Shown here piece by piece: positions 14,313 through 20,813 of a stretch of DNA of 20,813 bases. This stretch comes from UBA668 sp049318165 (GTDB lineage: Bacteria; Actinomycetota; Acidimicrobiia; Acidimicrobiales; Ilumatobacteraceae). The stretch spans positions 1-20,813 of the forward strand of contig JBMOGW010000032.1 in NCBI GenBank assembly GCA_049318165.1. The letters run 5' to 3'. Position 1 is the stretch's first letter; the number at the start of each line of letters is the position of its first letter. A program made the translations under genes and the position numbers. A model generated the notes under the pieces. The model was given only the letters and a program-made list of their open reading frames with translations, ran no database searches and was not told where the DNA came from.

Positions 14313-16093
14313 ACGAACCGCTCAGCCGCTGGAGCACCGTCGAGACACTCGGCAAGGGCGTGCGCGCTGCGCCGGCGCTGCGCCACGGGTTCCTGGCCAC
14401 CCTTGGCCTGGCGATGGTCGGCGCGGCCGGCCGCGTCGTCATCCCGATCCTCGTCCAACAGGCCATCGACCGCGGGTTCAGCCCGACGGGCGTGCGCGTC
14501 GGCACCGTCGTCAAGCTGTGCCTGGTCGCGTTCGCGATCATCACCTTCGCGACGTTCTGCCAACGCACTGCCGTGTACCGGCTCGGTCGCCGCAGCGAAG
14601 AGGCGCTGTACGCCCTACGCGTGCGCCTGTTCGAGCACATCCACCGGCTCAGCGTCGCCGACCACAACGAGGAGCGGAAGGGTGCACTGGTGGCCCGCGT
14701 CACCAGCGACGTCGAAACGCTCGCGCAGTTCTTCCAGTGGGGCGGCCTCGCCTGGTTGCTCGACGGCACGCTGATGCTCATCGTCGCCGGCGTGATGATC
14801 GCGTACGACTGGGTGCTGGCGGTGGTGGCGTTCATCGTCGCGTCGCCGCTGGCGTTCGTGCTGCAGCGGGTGCAAGGCCACTTGGTGAAGGCGTACGACC
14901 GGGCCCGCTCGAAGAACGCGCAGGTGATGACGCAGATCAGCGAGGTGGTGTCGGGCGCCGAGACGCTGCGTGCCTACCAAGCGGGGCCGCGTTACGCGAC
15001 ACGCGCCAAGGAGTCCAGCCGCGACCGGTCGAGTTCGTTCATCCGCGCCGGCACGATCGGCGCGTTCCTGTTCCCGTCGGGCGAGGTGTTCGGCGTGCTC
15101 ACCGTCTCCGCCGTCGTGGTCACCGGTCTGTTGCGTGGCCCGGACAGCGGCCTCACCGCCGGCGCGATGGTCGGCTTCGTGTTCTTGACCTACCGGTTCC
15201 TCGAACCGATCGCCGAACTGACCGAGGTGATGGACCAGACCCAGACGGCGGTCGCCGGCATGCGCCGGGTGATCGGTGTGCTGGAGATGCCGATCGGCCC
15301 TCCCGAGCCGGAGATCCCGATGAGGCTGCCCGATGGCGCGCTCGCCGTCACCTGCGACCGCGTCGACTTCAGCTACCGCAGTCGAGGCGACCAGGACGAG
15401 CCGCCCGTGCTCACCGATGTCTCCGTGCACATCCCGGCCGGTCAACAGGTGGCGGTGGTGGGCGAGACCGGTTCCGGCAAGACGACGCTCGGTCGGCTGA
15501 TCGCGCGGCTTGCCGACCCGACGGCCGGTGCGGTGCTGATCGGTGGTGTGCCGCTCACACGGGTCGGCAACGCCGAGTTGCGTCGCCGCGTCACGGTCGT
15601 GCCGCAGGAGCCGTTCCTGTTCGAGGGCAGCATCGAGGCCAACCTGCGCTTCGCTCGGCCCGACATCCACCGCGACACGCTGCTGCGAGCGGTGCAGACC
15701 CTCGATCTGGGCGACTGGCTCGAGACATTGCCCGACGGGCTCGACACCGAGGTGGGCGAGCGCGGCGCGCAGATGTCGGCCGGCGAACGGCAGTTGGTCG
15801 CGCTGGTGCGCGCATCGCTGGTCGACCCGGACGTGCTGGTGCTCGACGAGGCCACGTCGTCGGTCGATGCGCTCACCGAAGTGCGGCTCGCGCGGGCACT
15901 GGAGAAGCTGTCGGCCGGTCGCACCACGATCGCCATCGCTCACCGACTCAGCACCGCGGCGCGAGCGCACCGCGTGCTGGTGCTCGACCACGGGCACCTG
16001 GTGGAGGACGGCACCCACACCGAACTGGTGCAGGGTGGCGGCACCTACGCGCGGATGTACGACGCGTGGGTGGCGGCCACCAGCGCCGGCTAG
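14309..16093 (+). CDS. ABC exporter half-transporter, catalytically competent partner
   Basis: Also 594 residues, exporter-type membrane domain (about 25-310) plus ATP-binding domain. Walker A GETGSGKT (G385-T392), Walker B VLVLDEATS with D513-E514, switch H545 in IAIAHRLST: all canonical. The signature is MSAGE (489-493) in place of LSGGQ. Paired with the upstream protein, its Walker sites meet the perfect LSGGQ of the partner to give one consensus ATP site, and its altered signature meets the degenerate Walker site of the partner. The GTG start at 14309 overlaps the preceding stop by 4 bp and has a strong GGGGAGGTGA ribosome binding site about 5 nt upstream, so the subunits should be made in equal amounts. 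The same frame stays open upstream inside the first gene, but without coding character. Its stop overlaps that of the opposing gene by 3 bp (CTAG). Confidence 0.95.
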   Translation: MNEPLSRWSTVETLGKGVRAAPALRHGFLATLGLAMVGAAGRVVIPILVQQAIDRGFSPTGVRVGTVVKLCLVAFAIITFATFCQRTAVYRLGRRSEEALYALRVRLFEHIHRLSVADHNEERKGALVARVTSDVETLAQFFQWGGLAWLLDGTLMLIVAGVMIAYDWVLAVVAFIVASPLAFVLQRVQGHLVKAYDRARSKNAQVMTQISEVVSGAETLRAYQAGPRYATRAKESSRDRSSSFIRAGTIGAFLFPSGEVFGVLTVSAVVVTGLLRGPDSGLTAGAMVGFVFLTYRFLEPIAELTEVMDQTQTAVAGMRRVIGVLEMPIGPPEPEIPMRLPDGALAVTCDRVDFSYRSRGDQDEPPVLTDVSVHIPAGQQVAVVGETGSGKTTLGRLIARLADPTAGAVLIGGVPLTRVGNAELRRRVTVVPQEPFLFEGSIEANLRFARPDIHRDTLLRAVQTLDLGDWLETLPDGLDTEVGERGAQMSAGERQLVALVRASLVDPDVLVLDEATSSVDALTEVRLARALEKLSAGRTTIAIAHRLSTAARAHRVLVLDHGHLVEDGTHTELVQGGGTYARMYDAWVAATSAG

Positions 16094-16848
16094 TTGCCGT
16101 TCAGGTCCTTCGCCGGCAGGTCGAAGGGCGTCGGCCCGAGCACCTGGCGCACGGCGCAGTCGTCCGCGAAGTACACGCCCTCCGTCGCCCAGTCGCGGGT
16201 CTCGCCCGGCGCGACGTTCTCGACCGGGATGTACTCGCTGTCGCTGACCGAACCGCCCGAGGACAGCTCGACCACCACCGTGTACGTGCGCGTGCGGTCG
16301 GACCGGTTGGTGATGGTGCCCTCGACACGCATCGTGCCGCTGTCCTGCACGCACGTCGGGCGGGGCAGGTCGTACTCGCCGGGGTCGACGAACGCGCTCA
16401 CCTCGCGCACCACCGACGCGGTGAACACGAAGCCCGCCACGCAGACCGGGATGGCGAGCACGGCGAGCACGATGCCGGTGATGGCGAACCCGCGGCCGTA
16501 CCCCTGCTGTGCCGCCGAGCGGCGCAGGCCGATGATGCCGAACACCAGGGCGATGACGACGCCCACGGCGGCGAGCACGGCCACCAACGGCACCCAGCCG
16601 AGCAGCAGCGACAGCAGACCGATCACGAACGCCGCGACGGCCATCCCGCGCTTGGGTCGTGTCGCGCCGCCGAACGACGGCTGCTGGGACCCGGGCACCG
16701 GCGGCGTGGACGGCGACCCCGCAGGGTCGACGAAACGGGTGCCACCGACCGAGACGTCGGCGGTCCACAACACCCCGTTGTGGTACCGGTACTCGTACCG
16801 GCCCATCGGGTCGGGGTACCAGCCGGCCTGGGCGGTGGGGGCGCTCAC
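16090..16848 (-). CDS. DUF2510 and DUF4190-like membrane protein
   Basis: 252 residues, no known enzyme function. It begins with a DUF2510 motif (AGWYPDPMGRYEYRYHNGVLWT), then a Pro/Ser-rich linker. A DUF4190-like pair of membrane segments follows (about 69-108 and 121-145: KRGMAVAAFVIGLLSLLLGW and GRGFAITGIVLAVLAIPVCVAG, separated by LRRSAAQQGYGR). The exported C-terminal domain of about 100 residues has two cysteines (PTCVQD and DDCAVR), resembling FxLYD-like beta-sandwich domains. I choose GTG 16848 because a TAACGT box lies exactly 7 nt upstream, as for a leaderless message; GTG 16854, two codons earlier, is the alternative. It converges on the ABC exporter with a 4-base overlap of stop codons. 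Confidence 0.85.
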   Translation of the reverse strand: MSAPTAQAGWYPDPMGRYEYRYHNGVLWTADVSVGGTRFVDPAGSPSTPPVPGSQQPSFGGATRPKRGMAVAAFVIGLLSLLLGWVPLVAVLAAVGVVIALVFGIIGLRRSAAQQGYGRGFAITGIVLAVLAIPVCVAGFVFTASVVREVSAFVDPGEYDLPRPTCVQDSGTMRVEGTITNRSDRTRTYTVVVELSSGGSVSDSEYIPVENVAPGETRDWATEGVYFADDCAVRQVLGPTPFDLPAKDLNGN

Positions 16849-16855
16849 GGTCACG

Positions 16856-16861
16856 ACGTTA
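16856..16861 (-). promoter_or_regulatory. Leaderless -10 box for the DUF2510/DUF4190-like gene
   Basis: TAACGT (16861-16856, minus strand) is followed by 7 nt (CGTGACC) and GTG 16848. With GTG 16854 the gap would be only 1 nt, so this box favours the later start. Confidence 0.45.
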
Positions 16862-16876
16862 TCGGTGTCGCACCTC

Positions 16877-16882
16877 TACCAT
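16877..16882 (+). promoter_or_regulatory. -10 box for the histidine phosphatase gene
   Basis: TACCAT lies 10 nt before ATG 16893, giving a leader of only a few bases. GGGGG at 16884-16888 may act as a short ribosome binding site if it is transcribed. Confidence 0.4.
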
Positions 16883-16892
16883 CGGGGGCGCT

Positions 16893-17573
16893 ATGGAGAT
16901 CGTCCTCATCCGCCACGGCCAGCCCGAATGGGTGCGAGACGGCCTCAACGTCGTCGACCCGCCGCTCACCGAGCTCGGGCGCGAACAGGCCGACTGCGTC
17001 GGCCGCGCACTCGGCGACACGCACTTCGACCGCATCATCGTGTCGCCGCTGCGCCGGGCCCGGCAGACCGCCGAACCGCTGCGCACGGCCACGGGCCACG
17101 CCGAGGAGATCCAGCCGTTCCTGGAGGAGATCCGCGAGCCCAACTGGCACGGGACACCGGTCGAGCTGGCTGCCGCTGCCTACGCGGAGGAGAAGCAGCG
17201 TGCGTCCGAGGAGCGGTGGAACGGTTTGCAGGGCGGCGGAGAGCCGCCGCGCGACTTCGTCGAGCGCGTGCGCGCCGGCGCGCAGGAGTTCTGGTCGTCG
17301 CTCGGCATCCACCGCATCAAGCAGACGCTGCCGATGTGGCACGTCGAACAGCCCGACTATCGCATCGCGGTCATCGCCCACGCCGGCACCAACGGCGTGC
17401 TGCTGTGCCATCTTCTCGGCCTCGACCCCGTCCCGTGGGAATGGGACCGGTTCGTGACGATGCACGCGTCGATCACTCGGCTGATCAGCTTCGAGATGGG
17501 CGACGGGCACACGTTCGCGCTGACGCGCCTGAGCGACGTCGAGCACATGCCCCGCGACGGGCGCACCGCCTGA
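16893..17573 (+). CDS. Histidine phosphatase superfamily protein (phosphoglycerate mutase-like)
   Basis: 226 residues. The N-terminal LIRHGQ carries the RHG motif with H8 as the phospho-acceptor. SPLRRARQTAE (51-61) supplies the usual phosphate-binding Arg, E79/E82 lie in the FLEEIREPNW segment where the acid catalyst is expected, and the second His is H163 in IAHAGTNG. Such enzymes remove phosphate from sugars, nucleotides or proteins, or act as mutases; the insert of about 60 residues between the motifs does not reveal the substrate. A fixed role in glycolysis is unlikely from length and context. The ATG was chosen because upstream codons would run through the divergent promoter. It ends in a GC-rich hairpin shared with the convergent P450 gene. 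Confidence 0.92.
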   Translation: MEIVLIRHGQPEWVRDGLNVVDPPLTELGREQADCVGRALGDTHFDRIIVSPLRRARQTAEPLRTATGHAEEIQPFLEEIREPNWHGTPVELAAAAYAEEKQRASEERWNGLQGGGEPPRDFVERVRAGAQEFWSSLGIHRIKQTLPMWHVEQPDYRIAVIAHAGTNGVLLCHLLGLDPVPWEWDRFVTMHASITRLISFEMGDGHTFALTRLSDVEHMPRDGRTA

Positions 17574-17583
17574 CGGCGGCGCG
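17562..17583. terminator. GC-rich hairpin at convergent gene ends
   Basis: CGCACCGCC (17562-17570) pairs with GGCGGCGCG (17575-17583) with one A-C mismatch and a 4-nt loop that includes the phosphatase stop. It ends 3 nt from the P450 stop. It lacks a T-run but could end transcription in both directions. Confidence 0.35.
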
Positions 17584-17585
17584 GG

Positions 17586-18839
17586 TCACCAGGCGCAGCG
17601 GAGGCGCTTGATGCCGTTGATGAAGTTGCTCTGCAGGTAGTCCGGCTCGCCGACGGTGTGGATCGTCGGCATGCGGCGGCGCAGCTCGTCGAACATCACC
17701 GCGATCTCGCGGCGAGCAAGGTTGGCGCCGAGACAGAAGTGCGGGCCACCGGCGCCGAAACCGACCTGCGCGGGCTGCGGCTGGCGGGTGATGTCGAAGC
17801 GGTACGGGTCGTCGTAGATCTTGTCGTCGCGGTTGGCCGAGTTGTACCACATGATGACCTTCTGGCCGGCCTGGATCCTCTGGCCCGCGATCTCGGTGTC
17901 CTCGGTCGCCGTGCGGCGGAAGTGGATCACCGGCGTGGCGTAGCGGACGATCTCCTCGACGGCGGTCTTCGTGTGCTGGTCCCAGTTGTTCCACCACAGG
18001 TCGCGCTGGTCGGGGTTGTCGGTCAGCAGCTTCATGCCGTGGCTGATGGCGTTGCGGGTGGTCTCGTTGCCGGCCACGACGAGCAGGATGAAGAACGAGC
18101 CGAGCTCCTGCGGCGTGAGGCGCTCGCCGTCCACCTCGGCGTGCATCATGATCGACGTGAGGTCCTCGCGCGGGTTCTTGACGCGGTCCTCGCCGAGCGC
18201 CTGCGCGTAGTTGAACAGGCCCATGCCGGCGCCGATGAGCTCGTTGAAGTCCTGCGTGAACTCCGGGTCGCCGACGCCGAGGATGATGTTCGTCCAGGCG
18301 AACATCTGCTGGTGGTCCTCCTCGGGGATGCCCATCATCTCGCAGATGATCTTCAGCGGCAGGGGAGCGGCCACCTCGTGCACGAAGTCGCACTCGCGCT
18401 CCGGGAACTGCTCGAGCATGCGATCGACCACACCGGCGGCCTTCACGTGCACGTACTCCTCGACGCGGCTGATCTCCTTGGGAGTGAAGCCCTTGGAGAC
18501 GATCGAGCGCAGGCGGAAGTGCTTCGGGTCGTCCATCATGATCATCGAGCCGAAGAACTCGGCGATCTCCAGCGGCATGTCGCCGACGTTGACGCCCTGG
18601 CCGCTCTGGAACAGCTGCGGGTTGCGGCTGACCTGCCAGATGTCCTCGTGGTTGACGACCGACCAATAGCCGGGGCCCTTCGGGAACGGGGCGTCGGGGA
18701 ACTCCCACTCGTCCCACCAGCTGACGGGCTGCTCGCGACGCAGCGTGCGGAACGCACCTTCGCGTACGTCGCGCGGTGCGAGCCAGAACTCGGGATCGGA
18801 CAGGTTGAAGGAACCGAGGGCGACGTCTGCGAGTTGCAT
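17586..18839 (-). CDS. Cytochrome P450 (CYP125/CYP124-like)
   Basis: 417 residues, soluble bacterial P450 length. The I-helix carries AGNETT (A256-T261), the K-helix ExxR is E296-R299 in EEIVR, and the haem loop FGAGGPHFCLG places the thiolate ligand at C369. HFRLRSIVSKGFTP (the C-helix region), RYATPVIHFRRTATEDTEIAGQ and WYNSANRDDKIYDDPYRFDI match the CYP125/124/142 group of actinobacterial enzymes that hydroxylate the end of sterol side chains or branched lipids; the precise family is inferred by eye. Electrons must come from a ferredoxin and reductase encoded elsewhere. The ATG at 18839 lies 7 nt after a TACCAT box. An in-frame ATG at 18932 would add an Arg/Pro-rich stretch running through the divergent promoter and is rejected. 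Confidence 0.93.
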   Translation of the reverse strand: MQLADVALGSFNLSDPEFWLAPRDVREGAFRTLRREQPVSWWDEWEFPDAPFPKGPGYWSVVNHEDIWQVSRNPQLFQSGQGVNVGDMPLEIAEFFGSMIMMDDPKHFRLRSIVSKGFTPKEISRVEEYVHVKAAGVVDRMLEQFPERECDFVHEVAAPLPLKIICEMMGIPEEDHQQMFAWTNIILGVGDPEFTQDFNELIGAGMGLFNYAQALGEDRVKNPREDLTSIMMHAEVDGERLTPQELGSFFILLVVAGNETTRNAISHGMKLLTDNPDQRDLWWNNWDQHTKTAVEEIVRYATPVIHFRRTATEDTEIAGQRIQAGQKVIMWYNSANRDDKIYDDPYRFDITRQPQPAQVGFGAGGPHFCLGANLARREIAVMFDELRRRMPTIHTVGEPDYLQSNFINGIKRLRCAW

Positions 18840-18846
18840 GGCGGGG

Positions 18847-18852
18847 ATGGTA
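18847..18852 (-). promoter_or_regulatory. Leaderless -10 box for the P450 gene
   Basis: TACCAT on the minus strand (18852-18847), then 7 nt (CCCCGCC), then ATG 18839. No Shine-Dalgarno is present. Confidence 0.5.
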
Positions 18853-18922
18853 ATCGTGGGCGAGTGGTCGGGACGGGACGGAGCGCGGTGTCCACGCAGC
18901 GACCCTTGAGGCCGCAAGGTCG

Positions 18923-18928
18923 TACACT
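18923..18928 (+). promoter_or_regulatory. Leaderless -10 box for the PIG-L deacetylase gene
   Basis: TACACT, then 6 nt (TCACGG), then ATG 18935. A TTGAGG at 18906 is too close (11 nt) to act as a classical -35. Confidence 0.5.
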
Positions 18929-18934
18929 TCACGG

Positions 18935-19651
18935 ATGCTTTCGCCTCAGCAGATCGACCGCATGCTCGTGGTCATGGCTCACCCGGACGACGTCGACTTC
19001 GGGTCGGCCGGCACGATGGCCTGGCTCGTCGACCAGGGCGTGCACGTGACGTACTGCCTGGTCACCGACGGCGACGCGGGTGGCAGCGACCGCACGATGT
19101 CGCGGTCGGACATGGCGGCACTGCGCCGCGCCGAGCAGACGGCCGCCGCGCACGCCGTCGGCGTGAAGGATCTCGTGTTCCTGGGCCACCCCGACGGCCG
19201 CGTGCAGGCGTCGCTCGAGCTGCGTCGCGACCTCAGCCGCGTCATCCGCGAGGTGCGCCCGCAGGTGGTGGTGTGCCAGTCGCCCGAGCGCAACCTCGAC
19301 CGCATCTTCGCCAGCCACCCCGACCACCTGGCCGCCGGCGAGGCCGCGATGTGCGCCGTCTACCCCGACTCACAGAACCCGTTCGCGCACCCCGAACTGC
19401 TCGAGGCAGGGCTGGAGCCGTGGAAGGTGGCCGAGATCTGGCTGAGCGGACATCATGCACCCAGCGACGCGGTCGACGTCACCGACTACGTCGACGTGAA
19501 GTTCGAGGCGTTGTTGGCGCACGCCAGCCAGCACCCCGATCCCGAGGGCATGCAGGTGCGCGTGCGCGAATGGATGCGTCGCACGGCCGAGGCGATGGGG
19601 GTCGGCGCCGACCGGATGGCAGAGGCCTATCGCGTCGTCCTCGCCGGCTGA
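18935..19651 (+). CDS. PIG-L/LmbE-family zinc-dependent deacetylase
   Basis: 238 residues. The N-terminal VVMAHPDDVDFG holds the zinc ligands H16 and D19 with D18 in the position of the general base, TDGDAGG follows the second strand, and SHPDH (H128, H131) gives the third zinc ligand. The family removes acetyl groups from N-acetylglucosamine-type compounds; in actinobacteria it includes MshB (mycothiol synthesis), Mca (mycothiol conjugate amidase) and antibiotic-pathway members. At 238 residues it is shorter than MshB/Mca (about 290-300) and has V20-D21 after the motif instead of Glu, so I would not assign it to mycothiol synthesis. It is divergent from the P450 gene and 66 nt ahead of the thiolase, which has its own promoter. 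Confidence 0.9.
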   Translation: MLSPQQIDRMLVVMAHPDDVDFGSAGTMAWLVDQGVHVTYCLVTDGDAGGSDRTMSRSDMAALRRAEQTAAAHAVGVKDLVFLGHPDGRVQASLELRRDLSRVIREVRPQVVVCQSPERNLDRIFASHPDHLAAGEAAMCAVYPDSQNPFAHPELLEAGLEPWKVAEIWLSGHHAPSDAVDVTDYVDVKFEALLAHASQHPDPEGMQVRVREWMRRTAEAMGVGADRMAEAYRVVLAG

Positions 19652-19691
19652 GCGAATGCCGGCGGTCGGCTCCGCTCGGATGCATGCCCGT

Positions 19692-19703
19692 TACCGGTCG
19701 GTA
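19692..19703. promoter_or_regulatory. TetR-type operator palindrome upstream of the thiolase gene
   Basis: TACCG-GT-CGGTA is a perfect 5-bp inverted repeat with a 2-bp centre, ending 2 nt before the thiolase -10 box. ACCGGTCGGT-like sites are typical of TetR-family repressors that respond to acyl-CoAs, so repression lifted by a fatty acid or sterol-derived CoA ester is a reasonable guess. Confidence 0.45.
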
Positions 19704-19705
19704 GC

Positions 19706-19711
19706 TACGCT
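19706..19711 (+). promoter_or_regulatory. Leaderless -10 box for the thiolase gene
   Basis: TACGCT, then 6 nt (GCCCAC), then ATG 19718. No Shine-Dalgarno is present, so a leaderless transcript is likely. Confidence 0.5.
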
Positions 19712-19717
19712 GCCCAC

Positions 19718-20813
19718 ATGACCGAAGCAGTGATCGTCGCAACCGCCCGTAGCCCCATCGGCCGTGCCAACAAGGGGTCGCTCGTCGACCTCCGTCCGGA
19801 CGACATGAGTGCCCAGATCATCAAGGCGCTCATGGCCAAGGTGCCCCAGGTGAAGGCGACCGACGTCGACGACCTGATGATGGGCATCGGCCAGCCGGCC
19901 GGCGAGGGCGGCTTCAACATCGCCCGCGTGGCTGCGATCCTCGCCGGTCTCGACGACGTCCCCGGCGTCACCGTCAACCGCTACTGCTCGTCCAGCCTGC
20001 AGACCATCCGCATGGCCTTCCACGCCATCAAGGCGGGCGAAGGCGACTGCTTCATCGCCGCCGGCGTCGAGACGGTGAGCCGCTATGCGAGCGGCGCCAG
20101 CGACCTGGCCCCGAACGCAATCTTCAAGCCCGCCGGCGAGCGCACCAAGGCCCGTTCGCAGGGCGGCCAGGGCACGTGGTCGGCGCCCGAAGGTCTGCCC
20201 GACATCTACATCGCGATGGGTCAGACCGCCGAGAACGTGGTCGAGATCGAAGGCATCAGCCGCGAGGAGATGGACCGCTTCGGCGTGCGCAGCCAGAACC
20301 TGGCCTGCGAGCACGTCGAGAACGGCTTCTTCGAGCGCGAGATCACCCCGCTCACGCTCCCGGACGGCACCGTCGTCTCGAAGGACGACGGCCCCCGTCC
20401 CGGCACGAACTACGACGCGGTCAGCCAGCTGAAGCCGGTGTTCCGCCCCGACGGTTCGGTGACGGCCGGCAACGCCTGCCCGCTGAACGACGGCGCCGCC
20501 GCCGTGATGGTGATGAGCGACACGAAGGCCAAGGCGCTCGGCCTCACCCCGCTGGCACGCATCGTGTCGAGCGGCGTGTCGGGCCTGAACCCGGAGATCA
20601 TGGGCCTCGGCCCGATCGAGGCATGCCGTCAGGCGCTGGGCCGCGCCAACATGACGATGGATCAGATCGACCTCGTCGAGATCAACGAGGCGTTCGCCGT
20701 GCAGGTGATCGGCTCGGCCAACCACCTCGGCATCGACATCGACCGCCAGCTGAACGTGCACGGTGGCGCCATCGCCCTCGGTCACCCGTTCGGCATGACC
20801 GGCGCCCGCATCA
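19718..20813 (+). CDS. Thiolase (acetyl-CoA acyltransferase), 3' partial
   Basis: The frame is open from ATG 19718 to the window edge (365 codons), so the last roughly 30 residues are missing. Thiolase hallmarks: MTEAVIVATARSPIGRA at the start, the nucleophile C90 in VNRYCSSSLQTI, NDGAAAVMVMS, the EINEAFAVQ motif, and NVHGGAIALGHPFGMTGAR with H356. The second catalytic Cys (CxG loop) lies beyond the edge. The enzyme cleaves 3-ketoacyl-CoA to acetyl-CoA in beta-oxidation, or runs the reverse condensation. CSSS in place of the common CxSG after the nucleophile is a minor deviation. Its own promoter and a TetR-like operator precede it, and a P450 and a PIG-L protein are neighbours, consistent with lipid catabolism. 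Confidence 0.94.
   Translation, partial: MTEAVIVATARSPIGRANKGSLVDLRPDDMSAQIIKALMAKVPQVKATDVDDLMMGIGQPAGEGGFNIARVAAILAGLDDVPGVTVNRYCSSSLQTIRMAFHAIKAGEGDCFIAAGVETVSRYASGASDLAPNAIFKPAGERTKARSQGGQGTWSAPEGLPDIYIAMGQTAENVVEIEGISREEMDRFGVRSQNLACEHVENGFFEREITPLTLPDGTVVSKDDGPRPGTNYDAVSQLKPVFRPDGSVTAGNACPLNDGAAAVMVMSDTKAKALGLTPLARIVSSGVSGLNPEIMGLGPIEACRQALGRANMTMDQIDLVEINEAFAVQVIGSANHLGIDIDRQLNVHGGAIALGHPFGMTGARI

Noticed and set aside
16085..16117. GCCGGC direct/inverted repeat at the ABC/DUF2510 convergent ends as a terminator
   Set aside because: The 6-mer is self-complementary and very common in DNA of this composition; the 21-nt loop makes a useful hairpin unlikely.
14615..16768. Minus-strand frame of 717 codons opposite the second ABC gene
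   Set aside because: Antisense of a clear ABC transporter and without recognisable domains.
14518..17457. Very long open plus-strand frame (979 codons) across the second ABC gene and beyond
   Set aside because: It is Arg/Ala/Pro-rich, has no family motifs and is out of frame with the ABC domain, the DUF2510 gene and the phosphatase; typical of GC-rich shadow frames.
18840..18932. Longer P450 start at 18932
   Set aside because: The added residues are not P450-like and the extension would run through the TACCAT promoter box and up to the divergent gene.
1..20813. tRNA, rRNA, CRISPR arrays, insertion sequences, phage or toxin-antitoxin genes
   Set aside because: Gaps between genes are all under 170 bp; none shows a cloverleaf, direct repeats, transposase or attachment-site structure by eye.

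Overview
The window is about 20.8 kb of GC-rich, densely coding bacterial chromosome. Very short intergenic gaps, GTG starts, ATGA/GTGA stop-start overlaps, many actinobacterial-type leaderless promoters (TANNNT, then 6-7 nt, then the start codon) and two DUF2510 membrane proteins point to an Actinomycetota member. I infer a free-living, aerobic Acidimicrobiia-like organism. No rRNA, tRNA, CRISPR array, insertion sequence or phage gene was seen, so this looks like ordinary chromosome rather than an island.

Layout. 1-2498 (+): a Gfo/Idh/MocA oxidoreductase (5' cut by the window) overlapping a divergent ProA-type aldehyde dehydrogenase. 2511-4562 (-): a secreted CAP-domain protein with three C-terminal cysteine-pair repeats. 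4731-6116 (-): a DAO-family FAD oxidoreductase, divergent from a DUF2510-CAAX protease (+) whose frame runs on into the antisense strand of panC. 6950-10504 (-): a tight four-gene unit in transcription order pcs (phosphatidylcholine synthase), P1-family aminopeptidase, panB, panC, with gaps of 10, 9 and 8 nt. 10577-11230 (+): a hexapeptide-repeat acyltransferase divergent from pcs. 11343-12475 (-): a DoxX-family protein translationally coupled to a one-pass membrane protein. 12528-16093 (+): two half-transporters forming a heterodimeric ABC exporter. 16090-16848 (-): a DUF2510/DUF4190-like membrane protein. 16893-17573 (+): a histidine phosphatase. 17586-18839 (-): a cytochrome P450 divergent from a PIG-L deacetylase (18935-19651, +). 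19718-20813 (+): a thiolase cut by the window end, with a TetR-like operator palindrome over its promoter.

How the genes fit together. The pcs-P1-panB-panC unit joins membrane lipid synthesis to pantothenate (CoA) synthesis. A beta-aminopeptidase-type enzyme sits where panD might be expected, which suggests beta-alanine release from peptides as a feed into PanC. The P450, PIG-L protein and thiolase at the right end suggest lipid or sterol-like catabolism. I found no clear novel defence or mobile system. The most interesting points are the P1 peptidase/pan linkage, the recurring leaderless promoter architecture that resets several start codons, the asymmetric ABC active sites, and the CAAX protease tail overlapping panC.
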